Origin: Nocardia elegans NBRC 108235
GTDB lineage: Bacteria > Actinomycetota > Actinomycetes > Mycobacteriales > Mycobacteriaceae
Direction of reading: 5' to 3'
DNA length: 49,079 nt
Assembly (NCBI RefSeq): GCF_001612845.1
Contig: NZ_BDBF01000048.1
Location: forward strand, 1 to 49,079
Positions 20,617 to 29,466 of this stretch are shown one piece after another. A model generated the notes under the pieces. It saw only the letters and a list, made by a program, of their open reading frames with translations, searched no databases and was not told the DNA's origin. How positions within the stretch are numbered: position 1 is the stretch's first letter; the number at the start of each line of letters is the position of its first letter. Made by a program: the position numbers and the translations under genes.

Positions 20617-21549
20617 ATGAGCAGTATGTACGAGCTGGAGTTCCCCGCTCCGCAGCTGTCCTCGGCCGACGGCGAGGGTCCGGTGCTGGTGCACGGCCTG
20701 GAAGGTTTCACCGACGCGGGTCACGCGGTACGGCTGGCAACGACCCATCTGCGCGAAAGCCTCGAATCGGAGCTCGTCGCCTCGTTCGACGTCGACGAAT
20801 TGCTCGACTATCGCTCGCGGCGGCCGTTGATGACGTTCAAGACCGATCACTTCTCCGACTACGCCGATCCGGAACTGAACCTGTGGGCGCTGCGCGATAC
20901 CGCCGGCACCCCCTTCCTGTTGCTGTCGGGCATCGAACCCGACTTGCGCTGGGAAAAGTTCGTGACGGCGGTTCGCCTGCTGGCCGAACAGCTAGGCGTG
21001 CGTCGCAGCATCGGCCTGAGCGCGATCCCGATGGCGATTCCGCACACCCGGCCGCTGGGTGTCACCGCACACGCCAGCGACCGCGATCTGATCGGTGAAC
21101 ATCAGCGCTGGCCCGGAGAACTGCAGGTTCCCGGTAGCGCGTCGTCGCTGCTGGAGTACCGCATGGGACAGCACGGCCACGAATCCATCGGATTCTCGGT
21201 GCACGTCCCGCACTATCTGGCGCAGACCGCGTACCCGGAAGCCGCGCAGACACTGCTGGAGAACGTCGCCGACAACGCCGGGCTGGAACTTCCGCTGGCC
21301 GCACTCGGCGAGGCCGCGGCCCGCGTGCGCGAACAGGTCAACGAGCACATCGCCGGAAATGCCGAGGTGGAGACGGTGGTACAGGCGCTCGAGCGCCAGT
21401 ACGACAGCTTCGTCACCGCCCAAGAGCGCCGCTCCAGCCTGCTCGCCGGCGAGGCCGACCTGCCGACAGGCGAGGAACTGGGCGCGGAGTTCGAGCGCTT
21501 CCTCGCCGAGCAGACCGAATTCGGCGACGGCGACGACTCCCGGGACTGA
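20617..21549 (+). CDS. PAC2-family protein (Rv2714-like)
   Basis: A 310-residue cytosolic protein of the PAC2 family, which takes its name from eukaryotic proteasome assembly chaperones; in Actinobacteria its role is unproven. Typical parts are GPVLVHGLEGFTDAGHAVRL near the N-terminus, FDVDELLDYRSRRPLM, LLLSGIEPDLRW and SIGFSVHVPHYLAQTAYPEA. The C-terminal 70 residues are helical and charged. ATG 20617 has AGGGAG 11 nt upstream. TACCCT at 20525-20530 is a possible -10. Orthologous by position to Rv2714. Confidence 0.9.
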   Translation: MSSMYELEFPAPQLSSADGEGPVLVHGLEGFTDAGHAVRLATTHLRESLESELVASFDVDELLDYRSRRPLMTFKTDHFSDYADPELNLWALRDTAGTPFLLLSGIEPDLRWEKFVTAVRLLAEQLGVRRSIGLSAIPMAIPHTRPLGVTAHASDRDLIGEHQRWPGELQVPGSASSLLEYRMGQHGHESIGFSVHVPHYLAQTAYPEAAQTLLENVADNAGLELPLAALGEAAARVREQVNEHIAGNAEVETVVQALERQYDSFVTAQERRSSLLAGEADLPTGEELGAEFERFLAEQTEFGDGDDSRD

Positions 21550-21625
21550 CCCACACCACATCGCCCGGCGCGCACGGTTGACGGCCGTGCCGCCGGGCGA
21601 TGCGGTACCCGCGGCGGTTCGTCGG

Positions 21626-21631
21626 TAACGT
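21626..21631 (+). promoter_or_regulatory. -10 hexamer TAACGT before the Ski2-like helicase
   Basis: TAACGT fits TAnnnT and is 8 nt before GTG 21640; no ribosome binding site is visible. Confidence 0.4.
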
Positions 21632-21639
21632 GGACGCAC

Positions 21640-24147
21640 GTGCAGCTGTCCGAACTGGTTCCCGACCGTGCCGTGCCCGACGTGGATGCCGACTGGCTGT
21701 ACGAAACCTTCGCCGAATGGACCTCCGCCCAGGGGCTGACGCTGTATCCGGCGCAGGAAGAGGCCCTGCTAGAGCTGATGACCGGGGCGAACGTCATCCT
21801 CGCCACCCCTACCGGCTCCGGCAAATCGATGGTCGCCGTCGGCGCCCACTTCGCCGCGCTGAACCGCGGTGAGCGCAGCTACTACACCGCGCCGATCAAG
21901 GCGCTGGTCAGCGAGAAGTTCTTCGCGCTGTGCGAGGTGTTCGGCGCCGACAAGGTCGGCATGGTCACCGGCGACGCCGCGGTGAATCCGACCGCCCCCA
22001 TCATCTGCGCCACCGCCGAAATCCTCGCCAATCTCGCGCTGCGGGAAGGCGCGGACGCGGATGTCGGCCAGGTGGTGATGGACGAATTCCATTTCTACGC
22101 CGATCCCGATCGCGGCTGGGCCTGGCAGGTGCCGCTGCTGGAACTGCCGCGCGCCCAATTCCTGCTGATGTCGGCCACTTTGGGTGAGGTGGACCATTTC
22201 GCCAGGGATCTGGAACGCCGCACCGGCCGCTCCACCGCCGTCGTCACCGGCTCCGAGCGCCCGGTGCCGCTGCTGTTCTCCTATGTCCGCACTCCCATCA
22301 CGGAGACCCTGGAAGAGCTGGTGACCACCAGCCAGGCCCCGGTCTACGTCGTGCACTTCACCCAGGCCGCCGCACTCGAGCGCGCTCAGGCGCTGACGAG
22401 TGTGAATTTCGCGTCCAAGGCGGAAAAGGACGCGATCGCCCAGGCGCTGGGTGGTTTCCGGTTCGCGACCGGATTCGGCAAGACACTGTCGCGGCTGATC
22501 CGCCACGGCATCGGCGTCCACCATGCCGGGATGTTGCCGAAGTACCGGCGGCTGGTGGAACGGCTGGCCCAGGACGGGTTGCTGAAGGTCGTCTGCGGCA
22601 CCGACACCCTCGGTGTGGGCATCAACGTGCCGATCCGCACGGTGCTGCTCACCGGATTGACGAAATTCGACGGGGTGCGCACGCGGCGTTTGAAGGCGCG
22701 CGAATTCCATCAGATCGCGGGCCGGGCCGGGCGCGCCGGATACGACACCGTCGGCACGGTGGTGGTGCAGGCACCCGAGCACGAGGTGGAGAACGCCCGG
22801 CTGGTCGCCAAGGCCGGCGACGATCCGAAGAAGCTGCGCAAAATCCAGCGGCGTAAACCGCCGGAGGGTTTCGTGTCCTGGTCGGAGGACACCTTCGACC
22901 GGCTCGTCACCGCGCAGCCGGAACCGATGGTGTCTCGTTTCCGGGTCACCAATTCGATGCTGCTCAACGTCATCGCCCGGCCTGGCAACTGTTTCGACGC
23001 GATGCGCCATCTGCTCGAGGACAATCACGAACCACGGCCTGCGCAGCGCAAACACATCCTGAAAGCGATCCGGCTCTACCGTGCGCTGCGCGATGCGGGC
23101 GTGGTCCAGCAACTCGACGAACCCGACGCCACCGGCCGCCGGGCGCGGCTCACCGTCGATCTGCAGCGCGACTTCGCTCTCGACCAGCCACTGTCGCCGT
23201 TCGCGCTGGCAGCGCTGGAGCTGCTTGACAACTCCGCTCCCAGCTACACACTGGATGTGGTGTCGATCATCGAATCCACACTGGAGGATCCGCGCCAGTT
23301 GCTGCTCGCCCAGCAGCACCGGGCGCGGGGTGCGGCGATCGCCGAGATGAAGGCCGACGGCATCGAGTACGACGAACGCATGGAGCTGATCGAGGAGATC
23401 ACCTGGCCGAAACCGCTGGCCGAGCTGATCGAACCGGCCTTCGAAACCTATCGCGCCGGCCATCCGTGGGTCTCGGAATTCAGCCCCTCCCCCAAGTCCG
23501 TGGTGCGCGAAATGATCGAGCGCTCACTGACTTTCGCCGAATTGGTCTCCCAGTACGAGCTGGCGCGCTCGGAGGGCCTGGTGCTGCGCTACCTTGCCGA
23601 CGCCTATCGCGCGCTGCGCCGGACCGTCCCCGAATCCGCGCGCACCGAGGAACTCGAGGACATCACCGAATGGCTCGGTGAGCTTGTCCGCCAAGTCGAT
23701 TCGAGTCTGCTCGACGAATGGGAGCAACTCACCAATCCGGGCGCCGAGACCGACGACGATCAACTCGCCTTCGGCGCCGACACCGTGCGGCCGATCACCG
23801 CGAACGAACGCGCGTTCCGGGTCATGGTGCGCAACAGCATGTTTCGCCGGGTCGAGCTGGCCGCCCGGCAGCGCTGGGACGAACTCGCCGAATTCGACGA
23901 CGGACCGGACTGGGCGAACGATCTGGCCGCGTACTTCGACGAATACGGCGCGATCGGCACCGGCCCGGACGCCCGCGGCCCGGCGCTGTTCGCCGTGGAG
24001 ACCGAACCGGGTTTCTGGCGGGTGCGCCAGGTGCTCGACGACCCCGCCGGTGATCACGGCTGGGCGCTCGAGGCCGTCGTGGATCTGGCCGAATCCGATG
24101 CCGCCGGCGAGGTGGTCTTCGACGCGATGACGGTGCGTGCGGGATGA
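21640..24147 (+). CDS. Ski2-like DEAD/DEAH-box helicase with C-terminal DUF3516 region
   Basis: An 835-residue SF2 helicase, probably acting on RNA. Q-motif-like LYPAQEEALLELM, Walker A ATPTGSGKS (55-63), DEFHFYADPDRGWAWQ (motif II, about 147-162), LLMSATLGE (motif III), GVGINVPIRTVLLTGL and QIAGRAGRAGYDTVG (motif VI) are present. The C-terminal 400 residues correspond to the DUF3516 region seen in actinobacterial helicases of this type and contain a winged-helix-like part. It starts 90 nt after the PAC2 gene. Related to but distinct from HelY. Confidence 0.9.
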   Translation: MQLSELVPDRAVPDVDADWLYETFAEWTSAQGLTLYPAQEEALLELMTGANVILATPTGSGKSMVAVGAHFAALNRGERSYYTAPIKALVSEKFFALCEVFGADKVGMVTGDAAVNPTAPIICATAEILANLALREGADADVGQVVMDEFHFYADPDRGWAWQVPLLELPRAQFLLMSATLGEVDHFARDLERRTGRSTAVVTGSERPVPLLFSYVRTPITETLEELVTTSQAPVYVVHFTQAAALERAQALTSVNFASKAEKDAIAQALGGFRFATGFGKTLSRLIRHGIGVHHAGMLPKYRRLVERLAQDGLLKVVCGTDTLGVGINVPIRTVLLTGLTKFDGVRTRRLKAREFHQIAGRAGRAGYDTVGTVVVQAPEHEVENARLVAKAGDDPKKLRKIQRRKPPEGFVSWSEDTFDRLVTAQPEPMVSRFRVTNSMLLNVIARPGNCFDAMRHLLEDNHEPRPAQRKHILKAIRLYRALRDAGVVQQLDEPDATGRRARLTVDLQRDFALDQPLSPFALAALELLDNSAPSYTLDVVSIIESTLEDPRQLLLAQQHRARGAAIAEMKADGIEYDERMELIEEITWPKPLAELIEPAFETYRAGHPWVSEFSPSPKSVVREMIERSLTFAELVSQYELARSEGLVLRYLADAYRALRRTVPESARTEELEDITEWLGELVRQVDSSLLDEWEQLTNPGAETDDDQLAFGADTVRPITANERAFRVMVRNSMFRRVELAARQRWDELAEFDDGPDWANDLAAYFDEYGAIGTGPDARGPALFAVETEPGFWRVRQVLDDPAGDHGWALEAVVDLAESDAAGEVVFDAMTVRAG

Positions 24148-24322
24148 GCACGATCGTTCTCGACCTCCGTCGCGATCCGGCCACGACGCTCGTACGCCGC
24201 CGAAAACCCGGTGCCGACGCGCTGATCTGATCCGGCCACCGTCCCCCGGTGCGGGCCGCGCTGACCCGAGCGTGATCAAGCCGACCCTCGTTCCGGTTCG
24301 TTTCCCGTGCCCCCGCGCTGAT

Positions 24323-24372
24323 ACTCTCTCGCTCGCTGCCTGCAGCGGGAGGCTGCCCAGAAGAAAGAGAGT
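24323..24372 (+). promoter_or_regulatory. Leader of the polyamine operon that can pair with its ribosome binding site
   Basis: ACTCTC (24323-24328) can pair with GAGAGT (24367-24372), which contains part of the purine-rich AAAGAGAG ribosome binding site. Between them CGCTG-cctg-CAGCG forms a smaller hairpin. This could hold the ribosome binding site in a closed form. It is a pairing found by eye, not a known riboswitch. Confidence 0.3.
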
Positions 24373-24381
24373 TCCCTTAGA

Positions 24382-25497
24382 TTGACCGGTACAAACGCGC
24401 CCGAGTCGCCCTGTCTCGTCATCGACCTCGATCGGGTGCGCGGCAACTTCCACGCTTTCCGTGCGGCCTTCCCGTCGGCACGAATTCGCTTCGCTGTCAA
24501 AGCATCTCCGATGCCGGAGATCATCCGGCTGCTCGATTCCGAGGGCGCCGAATTCGACGTCGCCAGCATCGGCGAGATCGAGATGTGTGTGGCGCTGGGC
24601 GTCGACCCGGCAGTGCTCTGCTACGGCAATCCGATCAAGAAGGCCGCCCACATCGCCGCCGCCTACGCCGCGGGCGTGCGCCGGTTCGCCTTCGACACCG
24701 AGGACGACCTGGAGCGGATCGCCGAACTCGCGCCGGGCTCGGAGGTGGAGTGCCGGTTCCTCGCCTCCGCGCCGCAGTCACAGACCCCGTTCGGCACCAA
24801 ATTCGGCTGCGCGCCCGGTGAGGCGGTGCGGCTGCTGGTGCGCGCCGGCGACCTGGGCCTGCGGGTGGCGGGCCCCTATTTCCACGTGGGTTCCCAGCAA
24901 CTGGACCCGGTGGCGTGGCAGATCGGCATCGAGCAGGCCGCTGCCATCACGGAGGCGCTGGCGGTCAAGGACATCCCGGTGACGTCGGTGAATATCGGTG
25001 GGGGCCTGCCGATTTCGTACGCCGACCCGGCGCCGGAGCTGTCCGAACTGAGTGCCGTGATCGCCGCGTCGGCGACGCGGCACCTTCCCGAGCACACCGA
25101 CCTGGTGGTGGAACCCGGCCGTGCCCTGGTGGGCAATGCCGGCGTGATCCACGCCGAGGTCGTGAACGTGCGCATCGCGCCGGACGGGCGGCGCTGGGTG
25201 TATCTCGACATCGGCCGCTACAACGGTATGGCCGAGACCGAGAACGAGTACATCGCCTACCGGATCGACACCGACCGCGACGGCGACCCCGCCGACGAGG
25301 CGGTGATCGCGGGCCCGACCTGCGACGGAGACGATGTACTGTATCAACGCACGCGAGTCCTTCTGCCGACCACGCTGCGAGCCGGTGATCCCGTTCGGAT
25401 CCTCGATACCGGCGCTTATACGGCGAGCTATTCGTCGGTGTCCTTCAACGGTTTTCCGCCTTTGACTGTGCATGTCATCGGCGCTGAGCGAGAGTGA
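24382..25497 (+). CDS. Ornithine/diaminopimelate-type PLP decarboxylase, probable ornithine decarboxylase
   Basis: Fold type III PLP enzyme of 371 residues, likely decarboxylating ornithine to putrescine. Lys40 in RFAVKASP is the PLP Schiff-base lysine; EFDVASIGEIE, YFHVGSQ, VNIGGGLP, EPGRALVG and Cys314 in GPTCDGDD, followed by YTASYSSVSFNGF, follow the eukaryotic-like ODC pattern. The length is that of the short ODC group rather than of diaminopimelate decarboxylase (over 400). Lysine as an alternative substrate cannot be excluded. The start is TTG 24382, with AAAGAGAG about 10 nt upstream. Its stop is 8 nt before the ATG of the next gene, a fused SAM decarboxylase-aminopropyltransferase, which supports the ODC call. 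Confidence 0.85.
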   Translation: MTGTNAPESPCLVIDLDRVRGNFHAFRAAFPSARIRFAVKASPMPEIIRLLDSEGAEFDVASIGEIEMCVALGVDPAVLCYGNPIKKAAHIAAAYAAGVRRFAFDTEDDLERIAELAPGSEVECRFLASAPQSQTPFGTKFGCAPGEAVRLLVRAGDLGLRVAGPYFHVGSQQLDPVAWQIGIEQAAAITEALAVKDIPVTSVNIGGGLPISYADPAPELSELSAVIAASATRHLPEHTDLVVEPGRALVGNAGVIHAEVVNVRIAPDGRRWVYLDIGRYNGMAETENEYIAYRIDTDRDGDPADEAVIAGPTCDGDDVLYQRTRVLLPTTLRAGDPVRILDTGAYTASYSSVSFNGFPPLTVHVIGAERE

Positions 25498-25505
25498 GTT
25501 TGCCC

Positions 25506-26723
25506 ATGACGGCAGAATTCACCGGCTGGCACGTGCTGGCCGAGTTCGGTGGTGTCGACGTAGCCCTCTGCGACGATCTCGAACGACTCGAAACAGCGCT
25601 TCGACAATCGTTGCTCGCCGCGGGAGTGACGATCTGCGAGGTGGTGCACAAGAAGTTCGAGCCCCACGGCGTGACGGTGCTGGCGCTGCTGTCGGAATCG
25701 CACGCGTCGATCCACACCTATCCGGAATCCGGCGACATCTTCGTCGACGTGTTCACATGCGGCAGCATCGGCGCCGGCGCCACCAAGGCGGTCGAGTTGC
25801 TGCAGGAGGCGCTGCAGCCGGAATCGGTGCATATGGAGGTCGTGCAGCGCGGGCATCACGCGCGCCGGGTGCACGAGCCGGTCGGCGACGGCCTGACCCG
25901 CGTCTGGGATCTGTCGGAGGTGATCGTGGATGCGCGAACCCCGTTCCAGCACATGGTGATCGCGCGCACGGCGCAGGGCGTGTCGCTGTTCTCCGACGAC
26001 GACCGGCAGTCCACCGAGTTCTCCCAGCTGACCTATCACGAGGCGATGCTGGTCCCGGCCTACGCGCTGGCGGCCAAGCTCGACAACGTGCTCATCATCG
26101 GTTCCGGTGAGGGCGTGGCCAGCCAGATGTCGGTAGCCGCGGGCGCGACCCGCGTCGACCATGTCGATATCGACCGGATGGAGGTCGAGCTGTGCGCCCG
26201 GCATCTGCCCTACGGATACACTCCCGCCGATCTGGAGGCCGCGGTCCGCGGTGACGGCGCGATCCGGATGCACTACGCCGACGGCTGGGACTTCCTGGCC
26301 GAGGCCGAAGCCGCCGGTGTGCGCTACGACGTGATCGTCATCGACCTCCCCGACGAGCGGGTCGAGGACGCCCAGCACAACCGCCTCTACGAGGAGGAAT
26401 TCCTCACCCGATGTAAGGCGCTGCTGGCGGAGGGCGGCGTTCTGGCCGCTCAGGCCGGTTGCCCGACGATGTGGCGCAACGAGACGCTGAAGCGTTCGTG
26501 GCAGCGGTTCACCGATCTGTTCGCCACCGTGGTGCCCTACGGCAGCGACGAGCACGAGTGGACGTTCCTGTTCGGTGTCGCCGAGCGCATCGACGACCCG
26601 GTCACGGCGATGTGCGAGAAGCTGCCGAAGCTGCCCTACCACGCGGAGACGGTCGACGAACGCGCGCTGGTGCGCGGCGCCATCGAACCGTACGCACTGC
26701 GAGAGATCGCCGCTCGGGCATGA
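25506..26723 (+). CDS. S-adenosylmethionine decarboxylase-spermidine synthase fusion
   Basis: A 405-residue bifunctional enzyme. Residues 1-115 are a bacterial SpeD/SpeH domain: LLSESHASIHTYPESGDIF holds the self-cleavage site Glu64-Ser65, with His70 and Cys85 (FTCG) each two positions after the Ser63, His68 and Cys83 of the Thermotoga enzyme. From about 135 the aminopropyltransferase domain follows: TPFQHMVIA, LTYHEAMLVPA, SAM-binding IIGSGEGVASQ, VDIDRMEVELC and DVIVIDLPDE. Together these make decarboxylated SAM and pass its aminopropyl group to putrescine. GTG 25494, overlapping the upstream stop, is an alternative start; ATG 25506 fits SpeD N-termini better. The GG[DE]GG loop reads GSGEG, a mild variation. 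Ends before a strong hairpin. Confidence 0.9.
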   Translation: MTAEFTGWHVLAEFGGVDVALCDDLERLETALRQSLLAAGVTICEVVHKKFEPHGVTVLALLSESHASIHTYPESGDIFVDVFTCGSIGAGATKAVELLQEALQPESVHMEVVQRGHHARRVHEPVGDGLTRVWDLSEVIVDARTPFQHMVIARTAQGVSLFSDDDRQSTEFSQLTYHEAMLVPAYALAAKLDNVLIIGSGEGVASQMSVAAGATRVDHVDIDRMEVELCARHLPYGYTPADLEAAVRGDGAIRMHYADGWDFLAEAEAAGVRYDVIVIDLPDERVEDAQHNRLYEEEFLTRCKALLAEGGVLAAQAGCPTMWRNETLKRSWQRFTDLFATVVPYGSDEHEWTFLFGVAERIDDPVTAMCEKLPKLPYHAETVDERALVRGAIEPYALREIAARA

Positions 26724-26765
26724 TACGGCCGGCGATCGTGGATCGGCTTGCGTAACAATCGAATA

Positions 26766-26809
26766 CGAGAAGGACCGCCCGGGACGACAGGCCCGGGCGG
26801 TCCTTCTCG
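26766..26809. terminator. Perfect 18-bp hairpin closing the polyamine operon
   Basis: The arms 26766-26783 and 26792-26809 are perfect complements (18 bp) around an 8-nt loop. It lies between the spermidine synthase fusion (plus) and the cyclotransferase-like gene (minus), so it can act for both strands. Confidence 0.85.
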
Positions 26810-26872
26810 GCAGCCGTCGTCACGAACCTGCCGCACACCTGCGTCCCGCGGTCTATGGCCGACCACCGACGC

Positions 26873-27325
26873 TCAGGCGCGCTCCTGCCGCCACTGAGCC
26901 GTGCGCTCGACGTAGCGGTCGAGGTGGTGGGAGACGAACACTTCGGGCAGCCAGTCGTTGCCCGTGACCGCCGACGACCAGACGAAGGTCCGCACGGGTT
27001 GCTCGTAACCGATGAGCTCGATCGGGCGCAGATCGTATTCCGGATCCTCGAAGGCTTCGATGGTCCGCCAGTCGGCCGCGGTCAGCCCGCGCAGGACCAG
27101 CCCGCCCGCCATTCGCCCGGGTTCGGCCACAAGCCCCGGGTAGAGCCGCTGCGGCAGGGCCGCGACCCGCCAGCCCCGCGCGACCGCGACATCCATCTCG
27201 GGCGTGCGGCCCAGCAGCACATCGAGCACGGGACCGAATTGCAGGGTGCCGTAGGCGAACAGGTCCGGACCGGGATCGTCGGGACGTGCGCGGCGTTGCG
27301 GCGCGGGCTTCTGCGCCGCGGTCAC
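26873..27325 (-). CDS. Gamma-glutamylcyclotransferase/AIG2-like protein
   Basis: A 150-residue protein of the GGCT/AIG2-like fold. LFAYGTLQFGPVLDVLLG is the family's N-terminal substrate loop (YGTL), and the glutamate in IEAFEDPEYDL is at the place of the catalytic acid. Such enzymes release 5-oxoproline from gamma-glutamyl amines or peptides; the substrate here is unknown. GTG 27325 is chosen because GGAGGGG lies about 7 nt upstream; a longer frame to 27364 adds an Arg-rich, unlikely start. It is convergent with the polyamine operon. Confidence 0.8.
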   Translation of the reverse strand: MTAAQKPAPQRRARPDDPGPDLFAYGTLQFGPVLDVLLGRTPEMDVAVARGWRVAALPQRLYPGLVAEPGRMAGGLVLRGLTAADWRTIEAFEDPEYDLRPIELIGYEQPVRTFVWSSAVTGNDWLPEVFVSHHLDRYVERTAQWRQERA

Positions 27326-27569
27326 CGGATCACCCCTCCGGCATCTCCGGCGCCCTCCGCGCACCTATCCGTCGTTACGTCGAACCATCCGTTCCTACTC
27401 GCACACCCGTATCGCATCCCTCCACTGTGCCGAATGGCCGGGCGGCGCATCACACCGGGTAAACATGACCCACATCACACGTTACGTCGTCGCTGGTCAC
27501 GGGTTGCCGAGAAGTCGCCAGACCGGGTAACCCCGCTTCCACGGGATGCGCACGGTAACTCTCGTGGCG

Positions 27570-28364
27570 TTATCCGACGGGTCGCACGGAATTACCGGTG
27601 ACCCGGGCGAACAGATCAGGGTCGTGGGAGTTGACGATGGTGATCGCATCGCCGTGTGCGCGGCCCAGTTCCACCAGTCGCCGCCGGTTCTCCAGATAGG
27701 CCCCGCGCACAATCGAGCCCAGTTCGAACGACCACCAGAACAGCGGTGTCTTCGGCCCGGCCGGGTCGATCTCGCTCGCGACGTAGAACGCGTCACCGGC
27801 GTGCAGCAGCCAGCCCGACCCCGTGTCGACGGCGACCCCGACGTGGCCGCGCGTGTGGCCGGGCAGCGGGACGACCAGGATTTCCGGCGGCACGCCCGGC
27901 AGATCGCGCACCGCGCGGAAACCGAACCACTCGTCGGTGCCGTCGAGTTCGTTGACCATCCAGCGCGGGCCGTGCGACCACTGCGCCGCGCGGTAGCGCA
28001 GCCGCTCCGACAGCGTCCGCCCCGCGGTCGCCGCGCGGAATTCGGGCCCGTGCACGTGAATTGTGGCCTCGGGGAAATCCGCTAGTCCGGCGGAGTGGTC
28101 GAGGTCGAGGTGCGTGAGGATGATGTGGCGCACATCGGCGGGGTCGTAGCCCAGCGCCTGGATCTGCCGGATGGCGGTGTGGTGCTCGGCGGGCCGGATG
28201 CCGAGTAGAAAGCGGCCGGGGCCCACGAAGCGGCCGGGATCGCGCACACAGTCGAGCCCGAATCCGGTATCCACCAGCACCAACCCGGTCCTGGTCTCGA
28301 TGAGCAGGCAGTGGTCCACCATGCCCATGGCCATGGTGCCGCAGTTGAGGTGATGAATCCGCAC
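27570..28364 (-). CDS. Metallo-beta-lactamase-fold hydrolase, lactonase-like
   Basis: About 264 residues with the full metal-site set: THLDLDHSAG (HxDxDH), PGHTRGHVG, HAGDAF and the C-terminal histidine in NSHDP. The spacing is that of the AiiA/AttM-type lactonase branch of the fold, so an acyl-homoserine lactone or other lactone is possible, but glyoxalase-like or other ester substrates are not excluded. GTG 28364 gives the start VRIHHLNCGT; GTG 28388 is an upstream in-frame alternative. No strong ribosome binding site is visible. Confidence 0.82.
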   Translation of the reverse strand: MRIHHLNCGTMAMGMVDHCLLIETRTGLVLVDTGFGLDCVRDPGRFVGPGRFLLGIRPAEHHTAIRQIQALGYDPADVRHIILTHLDLDHSAGLADFPEATIHVHGPEFRAATAGRTLSERLRYRAAQWSHGPRWMVNELDGTDEWFGFRAVRDLPGVPPEILVVPLPGHTRGHVGVAVDTGSGWLLHAGDAFYVASEIDPAGPKTPLFWWSFELGSIVRGAYLENRRRLVELGRAHGDAITIVNSHDPDLFARVTGNSVRPVG

Positions 28365-28424
28365 GCGACGAGCGTTCCAGACGCCCACCGGCCGGTCAAT
28401 CGGGATGGGAGACCATGGAATTTC

Positions 28425-29333
28425 TCATATCGGGCGTTGTGCCCGAATGATTTCCGCCAGCTGTTCGTAGTCCTCCACGCGTGCGGTCGAACCCCGGAAG
28501 ACCAGGCCGATGGTGCGCCCCGGTGCGGGCGCGGCGAATCGGGCGATATCCAATGTGCCACGGGAGGTTTCGGCCGCCACGGCCATCTCGGGAATCAGCG
28601 TCACCCCGAGCCCTCCGCCCACACACTGCACCACCGTCGTCAGCGAGGCCGCGCGAGTATCGCCGACCGGCCCCGGGCGCACGTCCTGCGACCGGCACAG
28701 ATCCAGCGTCTGATCACGCAGGCAGTGCCCCTCGTCGAGCAACAGCAGCGGCAGCTCGTCCAGGGCCGCGGGCTCGATGTCGCTCCGCCCGGCCAATTCG
28801 TGTCCGAGGGGCGTGACCAGGACGAATTCCTCGGTGTAGAGCGGGATTTCGACCACGCCGGTGGCCTCGGACGGCAGTGCCATCATCGCGACGTCGAGGA
28901 CGCCGCTGCGCAATCCGTCGAGCAGCCGGGCGGTCTGATCCTCGATCACATGCGGCACCAGAGCCGGCAACCGGCGGCGCAGTTCCGGCAGCAACGCGGG
29001 CAGCACATAGGGCGCGACGGTGGGGATGATGCCCATGCGCAGGGTGCCGCCGAGACCGTCGCCGGCCGCGGTGGCGACGAAGCGGTCGGCGGCCTCGAGC
29101 GTCGCCATCGCCTGCGGCAGCAACCTTTTGCCCGCGGCGGTCACCAGCACCCGGCGGGTGCTGCGCTCGATCAGCTGCAGGCCCAAACCGTTTTCCAGTG
29201 ATGCCAGGGCCTGCGATAACGTGGGTTGGCTCACATTCAGATGAGCCGCGGCGGTCCCGAAGTGGCGGTATTCCGCAATCGCCACGAACGCACGCAGCTG
29301 TGACAGGGTGGGCTGATAAGTCTGATCAGTCAC
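28425..29333 (-). CDS. oxyR: Hydrogen peroxide-sensing LysR-type regulator OxyR
   Basis: Redox regulator of 302 residues. The N-terminal LysR helix-turn-helix (PTLSQLRAFVAIAEYRHFG, then HLNVSQPTLSQALASLE) and the redox pair Cys204 and Cys213 in GHCLRDQTLDLC, 9 apart as in OxyR, are intact. It is divergent from ahpC-ahpD, its expected targets, unlike the decayed oxyR of M. tuberculosis. GTG 29333 follows TATACT by 7 nt with no ribosome binding site, so the transcript is probably leaderless. Its start lies inside a set of inverted repeats that are the likely OxyR site, implying self-control. Confidence 0.94.
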   Translation of the reverse strand: MTDQTYQPTLSQLRAFVAIAEYRHFGTAAAHLNVSQPTLSQALASLENGLGLQLIERSTRRVLVTAAGKRLLPQAMATLEAADRFVATAAGDGLGGTLRMGIIPTVAPYVLPALLPELRRRLPALVPHVIEDQTARLLDGLRSGVLDVAMMALPSEATGVVEIPLYTEEFVLVTPLGHELAGRSDIEPAALDELPLLLLDEGHCLRDQTLDLCRSQDVRPGPVGDTRAASLTTVVQCVGGGLGVTLIPEMAVAAETSRGTLDIARFAAPAPGRTIGLVFRGSTARVEDYEQLAEIIRAQRPI

Positions 29334-29357
29334 GCCTATCAGTATAGTGCAACTGAT
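29322..29357. promoter_or_regulatory. Candidate OxyR operator in the oxyR-ahpC gap
   Basis: Overlapping inverted repeats: CTGAT-N11-ATCAG (29322-29342), CTAT-cagt-ATAG (29336-29347) and ATCAG-N10-CTGAT (29338-29357). They span the oxyR start codon and its -10. The spacing does not match the E. coli ATAG-N7-CTAT pattern, so the exact contacts are uncertain. Confidence 0.5.
29341..29346 (-). promoter_or_regulatory. -10 hexamer TATACT of oxyR, leaderless layout
   Basis: TATACT is a near-perfect -10 and is followed by 7 nt and then GTG 29333. Confidence 0.55.
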
Positions 29358-29466
29358 CACCTTTACCTTTTATTGGTTTTTGGGCATGATCGACAGCGAA
29401 AGCTTCGACGGTGTCCCGCACCAGGGCGACCCGTCACCCGTGCCCCATCACGACGAAGGAGACAAC

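Noticed and set aside
23802..23820. CGAACgcgcGTTCC, an SOS-box-like sequence
   Set aside because: It lies deep inside the Ski2-like helicase coding region, lacks the outer bases and is not near a promoter.
29314..29357. E. coli-type OxyR pattern ATAG-N7-CTAT repeated
   Set aside because: ATAG/CTAT pieces are present but the 7-nt spacing is not, so only a general inverted-repeat operator is reported.
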